Origin: Candidatus Vecturithrix granuli
Lineage (GTDB): Bacteria > Moduliflexota > Moduliflexia > Moduliflexales > Moduliflexaceae
DNA length: 64,000 nucleotides
Assembly: GCA_000739535.1 (NCBI GenBank)
Contig: DF820469.1
Coordinates: forward strand, 250,525-314,524
Direction: 5' to 3'
The position numbers were made by a program, and so were the translations under genes. Below the pieces are notes generated by a model. That model saw only the letters and a program-made list of their open reading frames with translations. It was not told the DNA's origin and made no database searches. This document shows, one piece after another, positions 52,932 to 61,089 of this stretch; within the stretch, counting starts at the first letter, position 1; every line of letters begins with the position of its first letter.

Positions 52932-54422
52932 TCAAGCGTTTTTCGCACTTGCAGATGGCAGGGCTTTCGGTTTTCGCACTCCACAAAACGGGCACATCAT
53001 CCATTCAACGTCTAATTTAGCTCCACAGGCTTCACAGCTATCATAGAGATGAAATCCACAGAACGGGCAGACTTGCTCTGTTCCGACAACAGCTCTCCCA
53101 CATCCTCGACATTTTTCACAGCAGGCTTGAATAACTTCATCAATACTCGTAATCCCCTGGCGAATTTTTTCAATGCCATCTTCTAAGAGCGTTTTGATGC
53201 CAATATTGCTCGTCAGCCGCCTGAGTTGATGTTTAGGCGGGCATTTCGCAATTTCATGGCGTAAACGGTCGTTCATGACAAGTATCTCGTACAGCCCAAC
53301 ATAGCCGCTGTACCCGGTATAATTGCAGGTCGGACACCCTTGCCTTTGGTAGCAGACAAAGGGCGTTTCATCGGTTTTTTGGATTCCAAGACTGAGGAGT
53401 TCACGTTCATTCGGCTGATAGAGTTGCTTACACTCCGCACATAATTCCCGCACCAGGCGTTGCGCAAGTACTCCTAAAAGATTTGACGCGACAAATTTGG
53501 ACACATCTCCTAGCCGAGAAAGATGATGAATGGCAGCGACAGTATCTTCTGTCTGGAGCGTACTCAATATCAGATGGCCGGTTTCGGATAAACGCATGAG
53601 AATTCTAGCCGTTTCGGCGTCGCGCAGTTCCCCGATCAGAATAACATTGTAGTCGCGTTGAATATTCGGATCATGCCCTGAGAGCAAACTCAGGATACTG
53701 TGAAAACTTAATCCGGATTCTTCGTTTACCTGGATTTGTTTGATTCCTGGCAATTCGTATTCAACCGGGTCTTCGATGGTGACAATATTTTTCACAGGAT
53801 TTTGATTGAGGGCTTTCAGGGTCGCATACATAGTAGCCATCTTACCGTTTTCCGGAGACGATGGTTCCGTAACAATGATTACCCCGTGAGAATGCTGTAA
53901 CAAACACTGATATTGGTCTAAATGCGTTGCTGAAAGTCCTAACTGTTCAAGTTCATCCGGTCTGGCAGGTTTGATATTGGAGCCAACTTTGATGCCATAC
54001 ACCCGATGTATTGTGCGTTGAAGCTGGCTTGGGGTGGCAATCAGGGGTTTCACCTGACGATGAGTGCTGAATTCGACGATTTGAATAACATCAAAATCGC
54101 GTGGATTCTCCATCACCAGATAGAGATAATTATCCTCGACATATAAGGGTAGAATATCACGTGTGACAACTAAGAGTTTCGGGACAAGCTCTGTGACATG
54201 TTTATGGACAGTCGCATGTTCGAGATTCACAAAGTCGACATGCAGGAGTTCTGATAGAGCTTTATAAACCTCGAATTCAGTAGTCAATCCGATAGAGATC
54301 AGAATTTGCCCAAGAAATTTGTTGCCCCGTTGCTGAAACCGTAAGGCATATTCTAACTGCTCTGGCGAGAGGATTCCCTTCTCAAGTAAAAGTTCTCCTA
54401 AGCGTTTCTTGTGTGATGGCAT
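52932..54422 (-). CDS. Degenerate PilB/GspE paralogue (pseudo-ATPase) with MshEN and zinc ribbons
   Basis: A 496-residue paralogue of the previous protein. The MshEN domain (5-145) is well kept ('RLGELLLEKGILSPEQLEYA', 'FLGQILISIGLTTEFEV'). The whole N2 domain is missing, as residues 146-155 lead straight to the ATPase core. The P-loop reads EPSSPENGKMA (186-196) in place of GPTGSGKTT, and the His box is 'LSTLQTED'. The Asp box 'VTIEDPVEY' and 'ILIGELRDAE' remain. The C-terminal zinc elements are present, followed by two more CxxC pairs. ATP hydrolysis is unlikely. It may be a regulatory subunit mixed into a hexamer or a c-di-GMP sensor. Confidence 0.85.
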   Translation of the reverse strand: MPSHKKRLGELLLEKGILSPEQLEYALRFQQRGNKFLGQILISIGLTTEFEVYKALSELLHVDFVNLEHATVHKHVTELVPKLLVVTRDILPLYVEDNYLYLVMENPRDFDVIQIVEFSTHRQVKPLIATPSQLQRTIHRVYGIKVGSNIKPARPDELEQLGLSATHLDQYQCLLQHSHGVIIVTEPSSPENGKMATMYATLKALNQNPVKNIVTIEDPVEYELPGIKQIQVNEESGLSFHSILSLLSGHDPNIQRDYNVILIGELRDAETARILMRLSETGHLILSTLQTEDTVAAIHHLSRLGDVSKFVASNLLGVLAQRLVRELCAECKQLYQPNERELLSLGIQKTDETPFVCYQRQGCPTCNYTGYSGYVGLYEILVMNDRLRHEIAKCPPKHQLRRLTSNIGIKTLLEDGIEKIRQGITSIDEVIQACCEKCRGCGRAVVGTEQVCPFCGFHLYDSCEACGAKLDVEWMMCPFCGVRKPKALPSASAKNA

Positions 54423-54851
54423 ACGCTCTGCGAGAAAAAGGTTATGCTATCAAATGATTTGTTTCCAAAATTCCGGGGTTTCACGATTCTTTGTTATATG
54501 ATCTACAAACGTGGATCCTCTGTCAAGACAAAAGTCTTATGAAAGTCTATTTTCTCAGTAACTCCAAGAATAAAGAATACACAAGAAATTTCCAGTTTTT
54601 GCTGAATATCATTGGTTTTCGCCAAACAAAAGTATAGAAACTTTTATGAGTATATGAATAATCTTGTTTGAATTTTCTCGCAAAACTCGCCAAGTCCGCA
54701 AAGCCAGTCAATCTGAAACCTTTGCGAATTTGGCGGGCTTTGCGAGAAACAGAAAAGAAATTTTTTATAATCACTTACTTGTATTTTGTCATGTGAGATT
54801 CTTTTTTGTTTACCCTGAGTTTACAGTGATTCTGATTACAAGAGGAAAGAC
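54423..54851. other. Intergenic region with a large imperfect palindrome
   Basis: No gene is seen between the pseudo-ATPase gene and the MshEN gene. The main feature is the inverted repeat at 54674-54749. The remainder is AT-rich. Confidence 0.45.
54674..54749. repeat. Large inverted repeat with transition mismatches
   Basis: The 30-base arms 54674-54703 and 54720-54749 are complementary except for four sites, all transitions, around a 16-base loop. Such differences keep G-U pairing in RNA. It lies downstream of the minus-strand MshEN gene and could end its transcript. Confidence 0.7.
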
Positions 54852-55865
54852 TTACGAATTTTGCTTATTTTCAATCATGAAAGCTCGCGCTCTTTTCGCG
54901 ATGAAGGGATGAACAGGAGAGGAGAAATGATAATATTTAGCAATAATATTACGGATTTGACTGGCTGGAGCGACAAGCGGAACAACCCGCATTCCGAGTT
55001 CATATTGAAGGAGTTGTGTGACGCCTGTATCCAGAGGATTTTCCATGGCCAGATACAGAACATTTTGATCAATAAACAAGGGTAAGACATTACATGAGGC
55101 GGCTAATGAATCCGGCACTAATTTGACGACCGACGGATCGATCTGAGCTTCTTCAATATCCACATTTTCAATCTGGAGCATGTCAGCAAGGGCCTGGCAA
55201 AGTTGGGCTTCGGTGAGCCAGCCGTTATCAACGAGCAGTTGGCCAAGAAATCCTCGTTTGTCTTTTTGCAATTCCAGTACTGTTGTCAATTGTGCTTGTG
55301 TTAATAATCCGGTTTCAACTAAAAAATCACCGAGGCGTTTGCGTTGTTCATGATCGATTTTGCGAAATATCTCCTTTTCAATAAATTCCGGATTTTTCGC
55401 AGGCAGAGTATATGATGCAGGTGTTCCGGCCTCATCAGCGCGGTAGTATTTATTGATCATGCTCCATAATTGACATGGCGGTACCATCAGAGGTTTGACA
55501 TGCAGGCCGGTTTCATATTCAACTAATTGAATCGCGCCTGTGTCGCGCGGATTTTCCATGGCCAGATAGAGGGTTTTATGATGGATAAAGAGTGGGAGAA
55601 TGCCGCATGATACTGCTAAGGAACCAGAAATGAGTTGCACAATATCATTGCTAATCAAGATACAATCGATGCTGACACAGTTCACATGCAGTGCCTGTGA
55701 AATAGCCTGACAGAGCTGTTTATCCGTAATCCATCCCATCTCAAGCAGAATCTGCCCTAAAAATCCATGCCGTTCTTGTTGCAAACGCAATGCATTTTCG
55801 AGCTGTTCCTCAGTAATCACTCCTGCCTGTACGAGGCATTCTCCGAGCCGCTTTTGTTTTGGCAT
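54852..55865 (-). CDS. Tandem MshEN-domain protein without ATPase (putative c-di-GMP receptor)
   Basis: A 337-residue cytoplasmic protein made of two complete MshEN domains and nothing else. Domain 1 is about 5-148 ('RLGECLVQAGVITEEQLENA', 'FLGQILLEMGWITDKQL'). Domain 2 is about 178-318 ('RLGDFLVETGLLTQAQLTTV', 'FLGQLLVDNGWLTEAQL'). Each has the paired RLGxxLVxxG...LxxAL and LGxxLxxxG patterns that bind c-di-GMP in MshE. It reads as a dimer-like receptor split from a PilB-type ATPase. It is the first gene of the same-strand set of three MshEN genes. The start at 55865 has no strong ribosome site. The promoter probably lies between it and the divergent STAS gene. Confidence 0.85.
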   Translation of the reverse strand: MPKQKRLGECLVQAGVITEEQLENALRLQQERHGFLGQILLEMGWITDKQLCQAISQALHVNCVSIDCILISNDIVQLISGSLAVSCGILPLFIHHKTLYLAMENPRDTGAIQLVEYETGLHVKPLMVPPCQLWSMINKYYRADEAGTPASYTLPAKNPEFIEKEIFRKIDHEQRKRLGDFLVETGLLTQAQLTTVLELQKDKRGFLGQLLVDNGWLTEAQLCQALADMLQIENVDIEEAQIDPSVVKLVPDSLAASCNVLPLFIDQNVLYLAMENPLDTGVTQLLQYELGMRVVPLVAPASQIRNIIAKYYHFSSPVHPFIAKRARAFMIENKQNS

Positions 55866-56333
55866 AACAACACGATAAGTTTTCAGGGAAACATGCTGCC
55901 ATATTCGACTCTATCAGGTAACATGCTTCAACCTGGATAACTTGGCAAGAATTTTTACTTATCAACGTCTTTTCAGTATCTGTTGACAAATCTCACAGTG
56001 TTTTTATTATAGAGCAGCAATGTTATGAAGTCAAGACCGGAAATTGAACTTTCATCTCTTTCCTGGAATGACGTAGAGATACTGAGGAATTGTTTTCTGC
56101 TCGTGTTTAACCTGCGGAGTTGAACCCTGCATTTTTTTGGCGAAAAACACAACTCGAATCCTCATATTATATCCCTTCTTGAGACGCTTTCATGATTTTT
56201 GGTTGAAAAAGGTTGCAAAAAATCGTCATGATGATAATGTGTGTTGTAAAAAGATCAGAAAGAAAATTCGATGATTCAGTTTTTATGGAGTCGCCTGCTA
56301 TAACGTTATTTTGGAAATGAGGAGAAGAAATTC
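55866..56333. other. Divergent intergenic region between the MshEN and STAS genes
   Basis: About 470 bases without a gene. It holds the promoter-like site at 55983 facing the STAS gene and must also contain the promoter for the minus-strand MshEN cluster, which I cannot place. Confidence 0.45.
55983..56010 (+). promoter_or_regulatory. Sigma-70-like promoter toward the STAS gene
   Basis: TTGACA (55983-55988) and TATTAT (56005-56010) with a 16-base spacer. The -35 box is perfect and the -10 box matches 5 of 6. It lies about 320 bases before the start codon. Confidence 0.45.
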
Positions 56334-56666
56334 ATGAGTATTGAAGAAACACGCAAAGGGCGGGTTCTGGTGTTGTATCTTTCCGGACAGTTAGACAATG
56401 TGGCTGCTCAGGAGTTTGCCAGCACAATTGCTCATTATCTTGAAACTGGAGAACGTTATATTCTGATTAATTTTGCCCATCTGCATTATTTGAGCAGCTC
56501 GGGGTTGCGAATTCTTCTCGGAACCGCCCAGCAGGTCGATGCCCGGAGAGGAAAATTCTTTTTGTGTTCATTAGCGCCCGCATTAATGCAGGCCATTGAA
56601 CTTGTCGGATTTCATAAAATTTTGAACATTTATCCAACCGAACATGAAGCGCTCAAACACTTTTAA
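56334..56666 (+). CDS. STAS-domain anti-sigma factor antagonist (SpoIIAA/RsbV-like)
   Basis: A 110-residue single STAS domain. 'VLYLSGQLDNVAAQEF' at the N-terminus and 'HYLSSSGLRILLGTAQQV' around the phosphorylation site are typical, with S56 the likely phosphoacceptor. The unphosphorylated form binds a kinase/anti-sigma partner. GAGGAGAAG precedes the ATG. The 3' end overlaps the kinase gene by 23 bases, so the two are translated together as a partner-switching pair. Confidence 0.9.
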   Translation: MSIEETRKGRVLVLYLSGQLDNVAAQEFASTIAHYLETGERYILINFAHLHYLSSSGLRILLGTAQQVDARRGKFFLCSLAPALMQAIELVGFHKILNIYPTEHEALKHF

Positions 56667-57072
56667 GATCATAATTCCTGCTGAACTTCAACACTTGAGT
56701 CAGGTGCTTAATACAGTTGGGGCATTTGCCAGACAAGCAGGGGCAACAGAAGAAAAGTTGGGGCAAATAGAGCTTGTCCTGGAAGAATTACTGGTGAATA
56801 TTATCAATTATGCATATCCAGAGGGACAAGGAACGATTGAGATACGGTACCGGCATTCACATCAGGCCCGACTTCGGTTAGAGATTTTTGACCGGGGGAT
56901 TCCCTTTGATCCGCTTTCCATACCCGAGGTTGATACTCAACTTCCCCTGGATGATCGTCCTATTGGCGGGCTTGGAATTTTTCTGATTCGTAACATGGTC
57001 GAGAGTATTCACTACCGACGGGAGAACGACAAAAATGTATTGACTGTTTATATTTCATTGAATGCGGAATAA
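56644..57072 (+). CDS. RsbW/SpoIIAB-like anti-sigma factor kinase
   Basis: A 142-residue HATPase_c protein. The N box is 'LEELLVNIINYAYPEG', the G1 box 'DRGIPFDP', and the G2 box 'GGLGIFLIRNMVE'. It should phosphorylate the STAS partner and sequester an output protein, a sigma factor or other. The start codon lies within the STAS gene end. No PP2C phosphatase (RsbU-type) or sigma factor is adjacent, so the input and output of the switch are elsewhere. Confidence 0.9.
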   Translation: MKRSNTFKIIIPAELQHLSQVLNTVGAFARQAGATEEKLGQIELVLEELLVNIINYAYPEGQGTIEIRYRHSHQARLRLEIFDRGIPFDPLSIPEVDTQLPLDDRPIGGLGIFLIRNMVESIHYRRENDKNVLTVYISLNAE

Positions 57073-57374
57073 TCAGAAAATTTGAACGTGATAAAGAAAT
57101 GGTATTTCTGAAAAATTTCATATAAATGGTTTTTGCTGCCTTCAATTCTTTTTGATTATTCAGCCAATTATATGTTTAGCCCAAAAGAAAATAAACTTCT
57201 TCCGGAGGATCGCATCAATTTTGCAGAACCCATTGACCAAACATGAAGAAGAAATAAGCTCTTGACAAATTAGTGACAATTTATTACACACACGACGATG
57301 AAAATTTCTGGTTTTTCCACGGATATCCTCTGAGCTCTTGAGTGCAGAGATGTTTTTTTCTGTAGGTTAGCCTT
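57073..57374. other. AT-rich intergenic region before the DUF3108 gene
   Basis: No gene is seen. A TTGACA at 57262-57267 may be a -35 box, but no -10 box with normal spacing is convincing. Confidence 0.4.
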
Positions 57375-58247
57375 ATGAAGTATATACAAGTAATACTCGG
57401 ATGCTTCCTCATCATAATGTGTTCATTGAATCTTTCAGCCCAGGAAACGATGGACAATCAGGAACCTTTTTTGTTCCCTCAAAATGCTTCTGGCTATCAG
57501 AATGTCCTGGAAGCGAAATTAAACGTTCCACTTCCATCAGCGACTCCAGGTCCTGAAGTCAAAAAAGAGATCCCTTTTCAGGTCGGAGAACGCTTGAAAT
57601 ATTCGGTCGGTTGGGGAAAAGTTCTGGACGCTGGCACTGCGACCATAGAGGTGGAGGATATCATTGATTATGAGGGACATAAGGTCTATCGGATTGTTGT
57701 AGAAGCCAAATCTAATTCCGTGTTTTCTCTGTTTTATAGAGTTCGTGATACATTGGAAAGCCTGGTTGATGTGGAGGGGCTGTTCAGCCGGCGCTATTGG
57801 ACGAAACAGGATGAAGCCTACGAGAAAAGCGAACGAAAATATGAGTTTGATCAAGAAAAGAATATAGCTCATTATAAAGGCAAAGACTATTATATTCGTT
57901 ACGGTATTCAAGATGAAGTGTCAGCCGTATTTTATGTTCGTACCTTAGATTTGCAAGTGGGGCAGCCGGTATATGTTGATATTTTTGCCAGAGGGAAAAA
58001 CTGGCAGGTGAAATGTGAAGTCCTTGCGATAGAAACCATTGACGTGCCAGCCGGAAAATTTGAGACAATTATTGTCGAGCCGGAGTTGCGCTTTGATGGT
58101 GTCATGAAGAAAGGCAAAGTTAAAGTCTGGTTGACGAATGATGCGCATCGTATTCCGGTGCAGGTTCGCAGCAAAATTGCGATTGGTTCCATTTTAATCA
58201 GATTGGAAAACTATCGCCTGGGAACCGGAAAAAAAGGAGGTGAATGA
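57375..58247 (+). CDS. DUF3108 domain periplasmic protein
   Basis: A 290-residue exported protein. Signal peptide MKYIQVILGCFLIIMCSLNL (cleavage near LSAQ), a short proline-rich segment, then a DUF3108 domain: 'VGERLKYSVGWGKVLDAGTA', 'FSLFYRVRDTLESLVD', 'RKYEFDQEKN', 'VWLTNDAHRIPVQVRSKIAI'. The family is widespread in Gram-negative bacteria and its function is unknown. Structures suggest a beta-barrel-like lipid or polymer handler. It lies 3 bases before the Trm112-like gene, with the ribosome site of that gene inside its last codons. Confidence 0.85.
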   Translation: MKYIQVILGCFLIIMCSLNLSAQETMDNQEPFLFPQNASGYQNVLEAKLNVPLPSATPGPEVKKEIPFQVGERLKYSVGWGKVLDAGTATIEVEDIIDYEGHKVYRIVVEAKSNSVFSLFYRVRDTLESLVDVEGLFSRRYWTKQDEAYEKSERKYEFDQEKNIAHYKGKDYYIRYGIQDEVSAVFYVRTLDLQVGQPVYVDIFARGKNWQVKCEVLAIETIDVPAGKFETIIVEPELRFDGVMKKGKVKVWLTNDAHRIPVQVRSKIAIGSILIRLENYRLGTGKKGGE

Positions 58248-58250
58248 CGA

Positions 58251-58511
58251 ATGGCGATTGATCAATACTTGCTCGACATTTTAGCATGTCCCGAAACCAA
58301 AGAACCGGTTTCATTGGCAGATGATGCGTTGATAGCAAAACTCAATGCGGCAATTGCCATCAGTGCATTAAAGAACCGTGCCGGAGAAGTGATTACAGAA
58401 AAAATTGACGGAGGCCTGGTTCGACAGGACCAAAAATATCTCTACCCTATCCGCGATGAAATTCCGATTATGCTGATTGATGAAGGCATTCCCCTGGATC
58501 AGCTTGAATAG
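58251..58511 (+). CDS. Trm112 family protein
   Basis: An 86-residue protein. 'LLDILACPETKEPVSL' and 'QDQKYLYPIRDEIPIMLIDE' match the bacterial Trm112/YcaR family. As usual for bacterial members, only part of the zinc cysteines is kept. AGGAGGTGA ends 7 bases before the ATG. It is co-transcribed with the DUF3108 gene. The family may act as an activator of methyltransferases, but a specific partner is not visible. Confidence 0.88.
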   Translation: MAIDQYLLDILACPETKEPVSLADDALIAKLNAAIAISALKNRAGEVITEKIDGGLVRQDQKYLYPIRDEIPIMLIDEGIPLDQLE

Positions 58512-58533
58512 GGTATCCCCTATAGGTACACTG

Positions 58534-58566
58534 AAAAACCAGGTTTTTTCAAAAAACCTGGTTTTT
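58534..58566. terminator. Bidirectional terminator between Trm112 and pbpC
   Basis: AAAAACCAGGTTTTTTCAAA with AAACCTGGTTTTT and extra T residues. It is the closest relative of the hairpins at 5353 and 20913. Confidence 0.88.
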
Positions 58567-58580
58567 TTACAGGTATTGAT

Positions 58581-60983
58581 TTATTCCACGACATGTACCG
58601 TAATCTCTCGACTTCTTACAAACTCACCATGTAGTTCCCCTTCAGCATAAATTCGATGCGCTCCCGGGGCAATGGCCCAGGCGGCGCGAAAAGGCGCGTT
58701 GACCGATTCCCAGGGTTCATCATTGACATACCAGACGACCTGACTCATGCCGGAAGGAACAACGGCTGACAATTGTAGCGTCTGGTATTCCCGGCGCAGC
58801 ACTGGATCGATAGCATACACATCACCATCATTTGGACGCACGATGCGGATAGATGCTTGTTCGCGCCTCGTTTTCTGCTTTCCGACAATCCGAGCATAAG
58901 GAGATAATTGAGTGGGAGGCGTCGGATATCCCCTATCGTGCGCCCAGGATTGATATAGTGGAGGAAATTGCAAAAAGACTTTTTTTACGCTATGCGGCGT
59001 ATTCGGTTCAGTTAATAAATCATCGCGTTCATCAACCCAATAGGCCTGGTGCATTTTGCACGGTTCTGTAGGTTCCGTTCCCTCTAAAAAAAATTCCTCA
59101 AGCCCATGCGGGCAGTTCTCAGCCACGAGATCGCCTGAAAGCGGGCAAATGCGGGCTGTAACAATGCCTGGGGGCGGAGAATCGAGTAAGGACATTGGCG
59201 GGTGATCGCGATAGAGTGTCAGCATAACATCTCGATAAATAGGGGCGGCCCCGGTAATACCCGAGACTTTGCGCATTGGCGATCCATCAAAATTGCCAAC
59301 CCAAATACCAATGGTATAATCGCGGGTAAACCCAATGGTCCAATTATCGCGGTAATCTTTGGAAGTGCCGGTTTTGACAGCGGTTTGAAATGGAAGTTCA
59401 AGCGCGGTATTTTCCCCAAACGCTGCGATTCCGGACTGGCGATCGGCGAGAATGTGAGTCAACAGATAGATCACACGCGGAGAAAACTTCTGGATTGCAG
59501 GCTGCGAGTCAGATGTCCCATAGGGTGAATACGGTTTTACCTCCAAAATGGCGCGTTCTGGCAGATACTTTCCTCGTCTGGCTAACGTGCTATACGCTCT
59601 GGTGAGTTCTAGCAGCGTGACTTCCCCATTACCCAGGGTTAAGCCAGGGCCATAAAAAGTCGGCAACTCGCGTAAACTCTCAAACCCAAATTCATGTAGC
59701 CGTTGATACAATGCCTCCACTCCGATGGTTTCGAGCACGCGCACCGCCGGAATATTATACGAACAGGCCAGGGCTTCGCGTAAACGCACCGGCCCATGAT
59801 ATTTGCGATCGTAATTCTCCGGTAAAAAACTGCGGGGCGCGACCGGATATTCCAGAATATCAGGCAGCAACGTGGCCGGCGTATAGAAACGTTCAAGGGC
59901 TAATTGGTAGGTAAAGGGTTTTAAAGTTGACCCGGGCTGTCTGAGCGATAGCACGCCGTTCACCTGACCGGAAATAGCGTCGTTAAAAAAGTCCCTGGAC
60001 CCCATGTATGCCAAGATATCGCCGGTCGTATTCTCTAACACCAGCACGGCCGCATTGGTCACATTGTACGCATCGAGTTCACTGATATGGGCAGCTACAA
60101 TGTTTTCAATCTGTTCCTGAAGATAATAGTCCAGTGTGGTTTTGATCTCCGCAATCTCCTGGATCGCTTGTTCCCCCCTGCCTTTTTGAATCAGACTCTC
60201 TAAAATCGTGTAACAAAAATGAGGCGCTTTAAAATTGATCTGTTGAGGAATAAGCCTGATCTCTTCCTGCCTGGCAAGCTGATATTGCGTCTCATCGAGC
60301 GCGCGTCGCTGATACATGCGCTCAAGCAAAGCCTGTTGACGTTGAATGGCTTGCGCGACATTCCGGTAAGGATTGAAACGCGAAGGTGCCTGAATTAATC
60401 CGGCCAGAAATACGCTTTCGGCAAAGGAAAGATGTCGGGCTGGTTTGCCGAAATAGAGACGGGAAGCCGCCTCAATTCCATAAGCTTGATTGGAAAAGCT
60501 CACGCGATTCAGGTATTGAGCCAGGATATCCTGCTTTGAAAATTGACGTTCGACGCGTAAGGCCATCCACATCTCCTGCAATTTTCCGAAAATCGTGCGC
60601 GGGTACCCAAAGCGCATTTTCACGAGCTGCTGCGTAATCGTCGAAGCACCGGAGACCACATGCCCTGAACGCACGTTTTGCCAGAGGGCGCGGCCTAAGG
60701 CCAGTACATCTACGCCGATGTGGGAGAAAAAGCGTTTGTCCTCTGTGGCAACGATGGCGCGAACGACGGATTCGGGCAACTCGTCATATTGCAGCCAGGT
60801 CGTGCGTCCCCCCTCGGCCGATAAGGTTTCGCGCAGCAGAATTCCATGCCGGTCCGTGATTTTCAGCGACATCCCGGTTTGAATGGCGAAGAGATCTTTT
60901 GATAGAGGAAGATAAAGAGAGACAATGAAGAGCGTTGCGCACACAAGACAAAATATTCCCACGATTTTTAAGCTTTTTCGCAT
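58581..60983 (-). CDS. pbpC: Penicillin-binding protein 1C
   Basis: An 800-residue bifunctional peptidoglycan synthase anchored by one N-terminal membrane segment ('IVGIFCLVCATLFIVSLYL'). The transglycosylase domain has the catalytic Glu in 'ATEDKRFFSHIGVD'. The transpeptidase has the nucleophile Ser in 'RQPGSTLKPFTYQLAL', the SxN-type 'ACSYNIPAV', and 'KTGTSKDYRDNW'. The C-terminal PBP1C domain (about 670-800) ends in an Ig-like 'VVWYVNDEPWESVNAPFRA'. The start MRKSLKIVGIF at 60983 is preferred over a GTG at 61007. Neither has a strong ribosome site. No alpha-2-macroglobulin partner gene is adjacent. Confidence 0.92.
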   Translation of the reverse strand: MRKSLKIVGIFCLVCATLFIVSLYLPLSKDLFAIQTGMSLKITDRHGILLRETLSAEGGRTTWLQYDELPESVVRAIVATEDKRFFSHIGVDVLALGRALWQNVRSGHVVSGASTITQQLVKMRFGYPRTIFGKLQEMWMALRVERQFSKQDILAQYLNRVSFSNQAYGIEAASRLYFGKPARHLSFAESVFLAGLIQAPSRFNPYRNVAQAIQRQQALLERMYQRRALDETQYQLARQEEIRLIPQQINFKAPHFCYTILESLIQKGRGEQAIQEIAEIKTTLDYYLQEQIENIVAAHISELDAYNVTNAAVLVLENTTGDILAYMGSRDFFNDAISGQVNGVLSLRQPGSTLKPFTYQLALERFYTPATLLPDILEYPVAPRSFLPENYDRKYHGPVRLREALACSYNIPAVRVLETIGVEALYQRLHEFGFESLRELPTFYGPGLTLGNGEVTLLELTRAYSTLARRGKYLPERAILEVKPYSPYGTSDSQPAIQKFSPRVIYLLTHILADRQSGIAAFGENTALELPFQTAVKTGTSKDYRDNWTIGFTRDYTIGIWVGNFDGSPMRKVSGITGAAPIYRDVMLTLYRDHPPMSLLDSPPPGIVTARICPLSGDLVAENCPHGLEEFFLEGTEPTEPCKMHQAYWVDERDDLLTEPNTPHSVKKVFLQFPPLYQSWAHDRGYPTPPTQLSPYARIVGKQKTRREQASIRIVRPNDGDVYAIDPVLRREYQTLQLSAVVPSGMSQVVWYVNDEPWESVNAPFRAAWAIAPGAHRIYAEGELHGEFVRSREITVHVVE

Positions 60984-61007
60984 ATCTTTACGCAAGACAT
61001 CAAACAC

Positions 61008-61058
61008 AGGAGTGCGAAAGCTCTGCTTTCGCCGTCAAAGCAGAGCTTTGACACTCCT
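61008..61058. repeat. Palindromic repeat, family B (between pbpC and iron ADH)
   Basis: AGGAGTGCGAAAGCTCTGCT and AGCAGAGCTTTGACACTCCT pair. It lies between two same-strand genes, 25 bases before the pbpC start. Confidence 0.88.
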
Positions 61059-61089
61059 GAAATTTCCAACTTTTATCCCAGGGTGCTAA

